Below are positions 7,226 through 12,950 of a stretch of 13,630 nucleotides of DNA, in pieces; the stretch's first letter is position 1; the number at the start of each line of letters is the position of its first letter. Source of the DNA: Campylobacterales bacterium (GTDB lineage: Bacteria; Campylobacterota; Campylobacteria; Campylobacterales; JALSKU01); assembly GCA_027023175.1 (NCBI GenBank), contig JALVWW010000094.1, positions 1-13,630 of the forward strand. Direction: 5' to 3'. A program made the translations under genes and the position numbers. The notes under the pieces are model-generated. The model was not told where the DNA came from. It made no database searches and saw only the letters and a program-made list of their open reading frames with translations.

Positions 7226-7623
7226 TATTTTAATGCCTCTTTTACTCTTGGAAGCAGAGTTTCTTTTATCTCGTTAAAAGTTTTTACAAACTCTTCATAC
7301 CCTTTTTCGTCAGGGTCTTCAAAGCCGACATGTATCTTTTTTACAGGTCTAGGGAACATAGGACAACTCTCTTTTGCATGATCACAAACCGTAATAACAA
7401 GGTCAAAGTCGATATCAAGAACTTCATCCAAATGCTTGGAGTGATAACTATCATCCCAACATCCATTCTCTTCCAAAACTTTTTTTGCATTTGGATTGAC
7501 TCTGCCGGTCGGCTTTACTCCGGCACTATACGCTTTTACTCCATCGATATACTTATTTATCAATGCTTCACCTATAATGCTTCTACAACTGTTTCCTGTG
7601 CACATTACTAAAACTTTTTTCAC
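7225..7623 (-). CDS. arsC: Arsenate reductase, thioredoxin-coupled (low-molecular-weight phosphatase fold)
   Basis: The gene encodes 132 residues. The phosphatase P-loop C8-T-G-N-S-C-R14-S fits CX5R. The two resolving cysteines are C80 and C87 in TVCDHAKESCPMF, matching the Cys10/Cys82/Cys89 triad of the Staphylococcus plasmid enzyme, and an Asp motif FEDPDEKG is at 101-108. This indicates the thioredoxin-linked type that reduces cytoplasmic arsenate to arsenite for ArsB. The start is a GTG at 7621-7623: GAAAGGAAAAGA precedes it and the family starts right before this beta strand. The frame continues upstream to an ATG at 7869, but that extension translates the palindromic element and part of arsB in the wrong frame. 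The gene sits 176 nt after arsB and is coupled to the permease gene. Confidence 0.95.
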   Translation of the reverse strand: MKKVLVMCTGNSCRSIIGEALINKYIDGVKAYSAGVKPTGRVNPNAKKVLEENGCWDDSYHSKHLDEVLDIDFDLVITVCDHAKESCPMFPRPVKKIHVGFEDPDEKGYEEFVKTFNEIKETLLPRVKEALK

Positions 7624-7660
7624 TCTTTTCCTTTCTTTTTTGCTAAACAATATTGCTTTG

Positions 7661-7797
7661 ACTTTAAGTTTTATTTCATTTTTTACCGGTTCTGTAGGCG
7701 TCCATTTTTGCAGGACGCAAAAATAGCCGGAAGCCTCGGAAAAAATACAAGGATGCATTTTTGAGAATGAGGTAAAAACTGGAATAAAACTTAAAGT
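7661..7797. repeat. 137-nt palindromic intergenic element (MITE- or REP-like) between arsB and arsC
   Basis: The arms 7661-7687 and 7771-7797 are inverted repeats, 25 of 27 positions identical, including a perfect 14-mer CTTTAAGTTTTATT. Inside, GCGTCC (7698-7703) pairs with GGACGC (7713-7718), and the overlapping TTTTTGC/GCAAAAA (7705-7711, 7717-7723) offers an alternative pairing. CCGG at both sides of this core can pair too. The element begins three nt beyond the arsB stop codon and leaves 37 nt before the arsC GTG with its ribosome site. It is GC-richer inside than the flanks. It may be a mobile palindromic repeat, or an RNA structure that sets the arsB:arsC ratio. No clear target duplication was seen. 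Confidence 0.65.
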
Positions 7798-7799
7798 GC

Positions 7800-9050
7800 C
7801 TATAGAGCAAGCAAGACTATCAGTAAAACCGGCGGAGTTACCAAAAGTCCAAATTTGCTGTATTGCCAAAAACCTATCTTTACTCCCTTTTTATTTAACA
7901 CATGAAGCCACAAAAGTGTAGCCAAACTTCCAAAAGGAGTCATCTTCGGTCCCAGGTTACACCCTATGATATTGGCAAATGCAAGGGTATGATTTGGTAT
8001 ATCTTTTAAAGCTATATCCATTATCATAACTGTCGGCATATTGTTCATAATCGCACTCAAAGCCGCACTGATGAAACCTGTACCTACTACCGCTATTGAG
8101 TCACCTCTTCGTGCCAAATCGTGCAGTATCACAGCCAGATAGTCAGTAAGCCCTGCATTTTTAAGTCCATATACCACTATATACAACCCTATACTAAACC
8201 AGACAACTTGCCAAGGCGCACTCCTTATAGTAAGCCAAACTTTTGCATTTTTGGTATATCCGGCGATAAGCAAAAAGATGATGCCGCCCCCAAGCGCAAA
8301 AAGACTGACAGGTAAATCATAAGCATCCCCTATGAAATATCCCGCTATCAAAAGAGATAGAAAAAACCATGAAAATTTAAAAAGCATTTTTGATTTTAAA
8401 ACATCTTCCGGGTTTTTAAGCAGACTTATATCGACCTTTTTTGGTATATCCTTTCTTAGAAGAAGCCATAAAAAAGCTATAGAAACCGCAGTGCTTACGA
8501 TATAAGGAAGTAGCATATTTTGTAAATACTCTACAAAACCTATATGAAAATAGTTGGCTGTTACTATATTGGTAAGGTTTGAAAATATAAACGGCAAAGA
8601 GGCACTGTCACTGATAAACCCGCCTGCAAGCAAAAATGAAATAATGGTTTTTGCATCTAATTTTAAGATTTTCATTTTGGCTAAAAGTATAGGAGTTAGT
8701 ATCAAAGCGGCTCCGTCATTGGCAAACAAAGCTGCAACGAATGAACCAAGAAGCAAAGAGTAAACAAACATCAAATTACCGCTACCCTTTGACAGTCTTG
8801 CCATTTTGATAGCACACCACTCAAAAAACCCTATCTCATCAAGTACCATAGAGAGTAAAATAATACCCACAAATGCCAAAGTAGCATCCCAGACTATACC
8901 GGTTACTACTAAGATATCTTTAAAATCAACAACACCCAAAAGATAAGCAAGCACTGCACCTATCACAGCGGTTGTTCCTATCTGAAGCCCTTTTGGCTGC
9001 CATATCACAAACAAAAGTGTTACAAAAAAAAGAGTACTTGCAAGTATCAT
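7800..9050 (-). CDS. arsB: ArsB arsenite efflux permease
   Basis: The gene encodes 416 residues with about twelve membrane segments. It closely follows the ArsB pattern along its whole length: FVIWQPKGLQIG near the N-terminus, LDEIGFFEWCA (70-80), AALFANDGAALILTPI, GGFISDSASLPFIFSNLTNI, RSAPWQVVWFSIGLYIVVYG, IMNNMPTVMI and NIIGCNLGPKMTPFGSLATL. ArsB exports arsenite (and antimonite) by proton exchange, alone or with the ATPase ArsA; no arsA is present here. Its ATG overlaps the arsR stop (ATGA), and GAGGAG inside the end of arsR serves as ribosome site. The product of ArsC is its substrate. It is not the Acr3 type that many relatives carry. Confidence 0.97.
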   Translation of the reverse strand: MILASTLFFVTLLFVIWQPKGLQIGTTAVIGAVLAYLLGVVDFKDILVVTGIVWDATLAFVGIILLSMVLDEIGFFEWCAIKMARLSKGSGNLMFVYSLLLGSFVAALFANDGAALILTPILLAKMKILKLDAKTIISFLLAGGFISDSASLPFIFSNLTNIVTANYFHIGFVEYLQNMLLPYIVSTAVSIAFLWLLLRKDIPKKVDISLLKNPEDVLKSKMLFKFSWFFLSLLIAGYFIGDAYDLPVSLFALGGGIIFLLIAGYTKNAKVWLTIRSAPWQVVWFSIGLYIVVYGLKNAGLTDYLAVILHDLARRGDSIAVVGTGFISAALSAIMNNMPTVMIMDIALKDIPNHTLAFANIIGCNLGPKMTPFGSLATLLWLHVLNKKGVKIGFWQYSKFGLLVTPPVLLIVLLAL

Positions 9051-9370
9051 ATTTTACACTCCTCATCTTCGCAAACCTCTTTCAAAGGAGGTATCGGCAT
9101 ATCAAGATAGCTTATCTCTTTTAAAGCACTTTTTCTAAACTCATCCAAAGGCTCACGTATGCTGTAATATGCCCAGCGACCTATCCTTTCAACCTTTAAA
9201 AAACCACCCTCTCTTAGTATCTTTAAATGCCTTGATACTCGTGATTGGATCATATCAAAAGAGTTTTCAACATCACAAACACAAACTTTTTTGTTTATAT
9301 CTATAAAACGAAGGATGCGAAGCCTTGTTTCATCATTTAAAGCACCGATGGTTTTAAGAAATGTCTCCAT
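9047..9370 (-). CDS. arsR: ArsR-family metalloid-responsive repressor
   Basis: The gene encodes 107 residues with an ArsR/SmtB winged helix-turn-helix. NDETRLRILRFI is the first conserved helix, KKVCVCDVENSF carries the C30-V-C32 arsenite-binding motif, and SRVSRHLKILREGGFLKVER forms the recognition helix and start of the wing. Extra cysteines C100 and C105 at the C-terminus (VCEDEEC) may contribute a third thiolate. Binding of As(III) releases such repressors from DNA. It is first in the operon and overlaps arsB by four bases. Its promoter contains a matching operator, so autoregulation is well supported. Confidence 0.96.
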   Translation of the reverse strand: METFLKTIGALNDETRLRILRFIDINKKVCVCDVENSFDMIQSRVSRHLKILREGGFLKVERIGRWAYYSIREPLDEFRKSALKEISYLDMPIPPLKEVCEDEECKI

Positions 9371-9397
9371 AGTAACACCTTTTGAATTAATGTTACA

Positions 9398-9438
9398 ATT
9401 ATATCATAAAGAAATGTATATATCAAGATATTTTGATA
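9398..9438 (-). promoter_or_regulatory. ars operon promoter with ArsR operator
   Basis: On the minus strand TTGATA (9421-9426) is spaced exactly 17 nt from TATAAT (9398-9403), close to the sigma-70 consensus. The -35 box is half of the palindrome TATCAAGATATTTTGATA (9421-9438; 8 of 9 pairs), which contains ATCAA-N6-TTGAT, the arrangement known for ArsR-family operators. Bound ArsR would cover the -35 box. A GTAACA/TGTTAC inverted repeat (9372-9377, 9391-9396) lies in the leader around the arsR ribosome site and might form a weak hairpin. Confidence 0.85.
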
Positions 9439-9459
9439 AAAAGATGAGAGAAAGAAGTT

Positions 9460-9726
9460 TTACTTCCCAAATACATTTGCTATCTGATTTATCTGCTTAT
9501 CACTGAGAGGTGAAGCAAATCTTTTCATGATGGAGTTGGAAGTTTTGAAATATCTAAGTCTTTTGGCTATCTCCTCTTTTTTGAGGTCCTTTACCACTCT
9601 TGACTTGCCAAGAGCCCTTTTTTCAAAGTTTTTACCGTGACAGCTTTGACATACAGTTATATATGAAGCTGAAGATAGTGTTACTGATAGAGCAAGTATG
9701 ATAGGTATATTTTTTACAAATTTCAT
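9460..9726 (-). CDS. Small periplasmic monoheme cytochrome c (class I)
   Basis: The gene encodes 88 residues with a signal peptide at 1-20. The single heme site is C26-Q-S-C29-H30, and a likely axial methionine is M67 in NSIMKRFA. The conserved C-terminal helix DKQINQIANVFGK is present. The size and short layout match small soluble cytochrome c proteins of Campylobacterota (c553/c551 type) that shuttle electrons in the periplasm. An AGAGGAG ribosome site supports the start. The gene lies 40 nt after the chemoreceptor gene and about 90 nt before arsR, which has its own promoter. Its redox partner is unknown; the nearby molybdoenzyme is one candidate. Confidence 0.9.
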   Translation of the reverse strand: MKFVKNIPIILALSVTLSSASYITVCQSCHGKNFEKRALGKSRVVKDLKKEEIAKRLRYFKTSNSIMKRFASPLSDKQINQIANVFGK

Positions 9727-9748
9727 AATATCTCCTCTTTTTGTTCAT

Positions 9749-9754
9749 ATTATA
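9749..9754 (-). promoter_or_regulatory. Possible -10 box of the cytochrome c gene
   Basis: A perfect TATAAT on the minus strand lies 22 nt before the cytochrome ATG. The -35 region (TTCAGT at 9772-9777, 17-nt spacing) is weak and lies inside the 3' end of the chemoreceptor gene. The cytochrome may therefore be transcribed both alone and by read-through. Confidence 0.4.
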
Positions 9755-9766
9755 CTGTGTATTTAT

Positions 9767-11461
9767 CTAGAACTGAAACTCGCGTGTATTGGCTTGCAAA
9801 GTATCAGCTGTCGTTTTTAGCTCCTCTGAGAAATTATACAATTTTGAAGATATATCTTCCATACCTGAAAGCTCTTTTTTAAGTTCATTTATAAACTCTA
9901 TAATCTTTCCTGATGCTGTTTTTTGACTGTTTGAGCTCTCTTCTACACTCTCTAATTTATGCGATAATTCAACTATCGCATCACTTATCATATTGAATGA
10001 CGAAAGTGTTTCTTGGATATTGTCAATCATTTCAAACAAAATAGAAGAACTGTTGTGCATCTGCTCTTTTACGCCTGTTGCTTTTTCATGTACGGTAGTA
10101 ACTATGGTTTCAATATTGGCTGTAGCAGACTGGGACTTTTCAGCCAAAAATCTAACCTCATCGGCAACTACCGCAAAGCCTCTTCCATGCTCTCCAGCAC
10201 GGGCTGCTTCGATAGCAGCATTAAGAGCGAGTAGGTTGGTTTGATCAGTGATATCTTCAATAGCTTGTAAAATTTTTGTAATCTCCTCTGTAGCATCTAC
10301 CAAGGAGGTTGTATTCTCTTGGATATCACTAAACTCTGCCGCAGCATTTTTTAGATTTTGAATTGAGCTATCTACAGTTTTTACTATCTCTTTGTTTTTA
10401 TCAAGAAGCTCTTTTGAATTATTCATTGTCTCTTCGGCAACATTTTGTATCTGAGTTGAGATATCGCTTATAGTTGAATTGATTTCGACAATACCGGAAG
10501 TTTTGGCTGAAATATTTCCGGTCGCATCCTTCATAAGGGTCGATGTCTCATTTACAACAGTTGCTACTTTATCTACATCTTCTGCCTTGGAAGTAATAAA
10601 CCTCATTTTTTCACTTAAATTTTTAACTATAGTGTTATACAGGGGTGCCAACTGTGCCACTTCATCATTTCCGCTAAAATCTAATCTTTTTCTAAAGTCA
10701 CCTTTTGCCAAAACAGAAAATGAATCTTTAAATTTATTTAACTGATTTGAGAGAATTTTTGGCAAAAATGTTGCCAAGAAAAGCATTATAATTGATATTA
10801 TCAATACGACTATGTTTGTTAAATTCATAGTTTTTTGAAATGCCAAGCCATTCTCTTTCAGGGTTTTAACAGATTTTAGTGTCATATTTTGTGTCTGTAT
10901 CGCTGAACTTATTACAGAGTTTATCATCTTGTCTCTGTTTTTGATAAGCTTTTGTGTTTCTTTTCTGAAAGTTGATAGTTCGGGAGTTAGAGTTACTATG
11001 GATATCTGCTTTGCTCTTTCATCATCAAATTTGACTATCAAATCATCCATATTTTTAAAACTTTTTTTGATTTTTTCAAACTTTTCGACAGGATTCAAAG
11101 CAAGAGTTTTAAAAAATTTATTTTGAAGTAGTGAGTCTATCTTTTTTGAAAGGTTGTTAAACTCCAGCCAATATCTTCCATCATGCAAAGAGGAGTAATT
11201 TTTTTGCGCTTTGTCAAGATTGTCAAGTAAAGCATCTAGATTTTTAAGTAGCAATAGCTCTTTTTGCACCTTTTTCAAATTTAACAATTTCTTACTCTGT
11301 TTTACAGTTCTTTCGGAAAGAATTTTAAGAGTTTGTGATGTATTGGTTTCCATATTGGAGAAAGAGATATAGATATAAAGAGCATAGCCAACAAAAACAA
11401 AGAAAAAGAGCAAAGATAGGATAAAGATTTTAGCTTTTACACTTAGATTTAAATTTTTCAT
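9767..11461 (-). CDS. Methyl-accepting chemotaxis protein with helical periplasmic sensor domain
   Basis: The gene encodes 564 residues. TM1 is at about 11-33, a largely helical periplasmic region at about 34-215 (four-helix-bundle-like, rich in Lys and Leu), TM2 at about 216-235 and HAMP at about 236-290. The signalling domain runs to the end, with its tip at about 400-440 (ITDQTNLLALNAAIEAARAG, then EHGRGFAVVADEVRFLAEKS). The C-terminus (TREFQF) shows no CZB domain. The signalling tip is nearly identical to that of the 712-residue receptor, so both should feed the same CheA/CheW array. The gene follows the PstS-like gene after a 168-nt structured leader. Helical-bundle sensors often read ligands through periplasmic binding proteins, which makes the PstS-like neighbour a candidate partner (inference). 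Confidence 0.93.
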   Translation of the reverse strand: MKNLNLSVKAKIFILSLLFFFVFVGYALYIYISFSNMETNTSQTLKILSERTVKQSKKLLNLKKVQKELLLLKNLDALLDNLDKAQKNYSSLHDGRYWLEFNNLSKKIDSLLQNKFFKTLALNPVEKFEKIKKSFKNMDDLIVKFDDERAKQISIVTLTPELSTFRKETQKLIKNRDKMINSVISSAIQTQNMTLKSVKTLKENGLAFQKTMNLTNIVVLIISIIMLFLATFLPKILSNQLNKFKDSFSVLAKGDFRKRLDFSGNDEVAQLAPLYNTIVKNLSEKMRFITSKAEDVDKVATVVNETSTLMKDATGNISAKTSGIVEINSTISDISTQIQNVAEETMNNSKELLDKNKEIVKTVDSSIQNLKNAAAEFSDIQENTTSLVDATEEITKILQAIEDITDQTNLLALNAAIEAARAGEHGRGFAVVADEVRFLAEKSQSATANIETIVTTVHEKATGVKEQMHNSSSILFEMIDNIQETLSSFNMISDAIVELSHKLESVEESSNSQKTASGKIIEFINELKKELSGMEDISSKLYNFSEELKTTADTLQANTREFQF

Positions 11462-11473
11462 TCAATATTCTCC

Positions 11474-11582
11474 TTTTCAAGAAGCAAAGCTCCTTGAAAA
11501 TTCCTCCTACTTTTAGGGTTCCCATAAAATTGATAAATTTTATGGGATAAACTTATGCTTTGCCTTTGGCAAGAGAAACTCT
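11474..11582 (-). other. Hairpin-rich leader between the pstS-like and chemoreceptor genes
   Basis: Five hairpins lie in 109 nt. AGAG-AAA-CTCT is at 11572-11582 and TTGCC-TTT-GGCAA at 11560-11572. An 11-bp stem CCCATAAAATT/AATTTTATGGG (11521-11546) has a 4-nt loop. CCTA-N4-TAGG is at 11506-11517. TTTTCAAG/CTTGAAAA with an inner AGC/GCT stem spans 11474-11500. A sixth, ATAGT-N5-ACTAT (11619-11633), overlaps the stop of the upstream gene. The last hairpin before the gene ends next to the AAGGAG ribosome site and contains a second AAGGAG-like copy. It does not match a riboswitch I know, including c-di-GMP-I. It could be a regulatory leader or a dispersed repeat. Confidence 0.55.
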
Positions 11583-11629
11583 CATAGTTTTTATTATTAT
11601 TTATATTTTTGAAATATGATAGTTTCATA

Positions 11630-12439
11630 CTATTTCCTTTCAAGCTTTACAGCTACGAAAGTATTGTTTATATACTTTTGTGCCTCTTGCGAATAAATAT
11701 AATTTAAAAATTTTAAATGATCTTTGTCGATATCTTTTTTTGTAACAAGTTCAAGCGGTCTTGAAATAGGGTATGAGCCGTTAGCTATATTTTTTTCTGT
11801 CGGCTCGATACCCCCTACGCTTATGGAGTGCACATTTGGATTGTTTTTGAAAAAAACCATGCTTGTTGCCGCTATTGCTCCTTTGTTTTTTGATACAAAC
11901 GCCACTTCATCTACAGGCTTATCAACCTCAGTATTATTTGGACCATAAGTTCCTACAAGTTTTTTCGTCTCAAACACAAGCTCGGTAAAAACGATCTGAG
12001 TTGCTCTTTTTGCCGTAAGTATTTCTGTTGTAGTTTTTATAGGCATATCTTCTCCACCGACATCTTTCCAATTTGTAATCTCTCCTGCAAATATCTTTTT
12101 GATTTGCTCTTTTGTGAGATCTTTTACAGGGTTGTCTTTGTTTACCACCACTCCTATGGCATCATAAGCAATGATAAAAAATCTCAAACCCTTTTTTCTT
12201 TCACTGTTTTTTATATTTCTTGATATACCGGCCAACTTGGTCTCTCCTTCAAGCAAAGCCTTTATACCCTCTCCTGATCCCGGTATCTTGATGGTATTGA
12301 ACCTTATACCCGTTTTGTCAGAAAAATCTTTTGCCAATTTTGGAAGAACTGTTCCTCCTATGGTTGATGAACCAATATATACTATCTCTCCGCCAAATGC
12401 AAAAAGCATCAAGGATGCTACAATGATAAAATAGCGCAT
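11630..12439 (-). CDS. PstS-like periplasmic phosphate-type oxyanion-binding protein (orphan)
   Basis: The gene encodes 269 residues with a signal peptide at 1-16. PBP type-2 phosphate-binding signatures are in place: IGSSTIGG (22-29), PGSGEGIKALLEG (53-65), GISRNIKNSE (71-80), DAIGVVVNKDNPV (93-105), and the Thr-rich loop ITNWKDVGGEDMPIKTTT. The length is typical of the short PstS-like proteins. No pstC, pstA, pstB or phoU gene is nearby, so it is not in a standard uptake operon. Instead it precedes a chemoreceptor gene. It may deliver phosphate or arsenate to an unlinked Pst transporter, or act as a sensory binding protein; proteins of this family differ in how well they reject arsenate. 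Phosphate-type ligand: likely; biological role: open. Confidence 0.85.
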   Translation of the reverse strand: MRYFIIVASLMLFAFGGEIVYIGSSTIGGTVLPKLAKDFSDKTGIRFNTIKIPGSGEGIKALLEGETKLAGISRNIKNSERKKGLRFFIIAYDAIGVVVNKDNPVKDLTKEQIKKIFAGEITNWKDVGGEDMPIKTTTEILTAKRATQIVFTELVFETKKLVGTYGPNNTEVDKPVDEVAFVSKNKGAIAATSMVFFKNNPNVHSISVGGIEPTEKNIANGSYPISRPLELVTKKDIDKDHLKFLNYIYSQEAQKYINNTFVAVKLERK

Positions 12440-12486
12440 ATCATTACCTTTTAAACTAATCTTTAATATAAAACTTTGAGATACCC

Positions 12487-12612
12487 TTTATATAGCTGAC
12501 CCTACACTTTCAAGCTCAAAATGGGAGGAAGAAAGAAAGGTGTATTTGACTTGCATTACGTCATATTTGATGTGTATGAATGTAACATATCGTGTAAGGT
12601 CAGCTATATAAA
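12487..12612. repeat. 126-nt element with 21-bp terminal inverted repeats (MITE-like)
   Basis: The ends 12487-12507 and 12592-12612 are inverted repeats, 20 of 21 positions identical, with core TATATAGCTGACC. The 84-nt interior shows no matching arms and no coding frame. The element lies 7 nt beyond the stop of the small exported-protein gene and about 47 nt before the pstS-like ATG, filling most of the 180-nt gap. The TATATA at the tips would fit insertion at a TA-rich target, but a target duplication cannot be told apart from the palindrome. It could alternatively be a long-stem regulatory RNA. The ends do not match an IS family that I can name. Confidence 0.65.
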
Positions 12613-12619
12613 ACAGTTT

Positions 12620-12898
12620 TTAACAGCCTCCGGATGGTTGCATGTCTGCTAAATAATCACTTATGCTTAAAATTTTACCTTTTTTGGTTACTATCACCTT
12701 GTCTTTACCGGAATCATATTGAATAATGATAGTATATTTACCACTTTTTCTTTTGGCTGATACTACCGTTATCTTTTGACTTTTATAATATTTATGCAAG
12801 CTTTTTTGTATCGGCTCAGGAAGCTTTGAGAAATTAGATGCCAAAGTCATTATAGAAAACAGTAACGTGACCAATATAAAAACAGTTTTTCTATACAT
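12620..12898 (-). CDS. Small exported protein, PepSY-like
   Basis: The gene encodes 92 residues with a signal peptide at about 1-20. The mature part has a helix (LPEPIQKSLHKYYKSQKI) followed by strands KYTIIIQYDSGKDKVIVTKK and GKILSISDYL. This helix-strand order and the 'Y.I.Y..GK...V...GKIL' pattern resemble PepSY-like (DUF2874-type) periplasmic modules; I am not certain. It ends with SGGC, a lone C-terminal cysteine. An AAGGAT ribosome site precedes the ATG. It follows the molybdoenzyme gene by 52 nt on the same strand and may be co-transcribed with it. Function unknown. Confidence 0.72.
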   Translation of the reverse strand: MYRKTVFILVTLLFSIMTLASNFSKLPEPIQKSLHKYYKSQKITVVSAKRKSGKYTIIIQYDSGKDKVIVTKKGKILSISDYLADMQPSGGC

Positions 12899-12913
12899 TT
12901 CTTATCCTTTTGA

Positions 12914-12945
12914 GTGTATCTGTCGGCAAATACCGACAGATACAC
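12914..12945 (-). terminator. Perfect 13-bp hairpin between the molybdoenzyme and small exported-protein genes
   Basis: GTGTATCTGTCGG (12914-12926) and CCGACAGATACAC (12933-12945) pair perfectly around a 6-nt loop. On the minus strand it comes 5 nt after the molybdoenzyme stop. There is no U-tract after it, and the next gene's ribosome site follows within a few bases. It may protect the 3' end of the upstream message or attenuate read-through instead of fully terminating. Confidence 0.6.
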
Positions 12946-12950
12946 AAATA

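Noticed and set aside
7690..7740. Resemblance of GGACGCAAA on the plus strand to a c-di-GMP-I riboswitch core
   Set aside because: The other conserved parts of that riboswitch are missing and no plus-strand gene follows. The segment is better explained as the core of the palindromic element.
7624..7869. Extension of arsC by 82 residues to an upstream ATG
   Set aside because: The extension overlaps the end of arsB in another frame and translates the palindromic element. ArsC homologues begin at the GTG at 7621-7623, which has a good ribosome site.
11458..11643. 61-codon minus-strand frame between the pstS-like and chemoreceptor genes
   Set aside because: It is a translation of the hairpin chain, overlaps the ends of both neighbours and shows no protein-like pattern.
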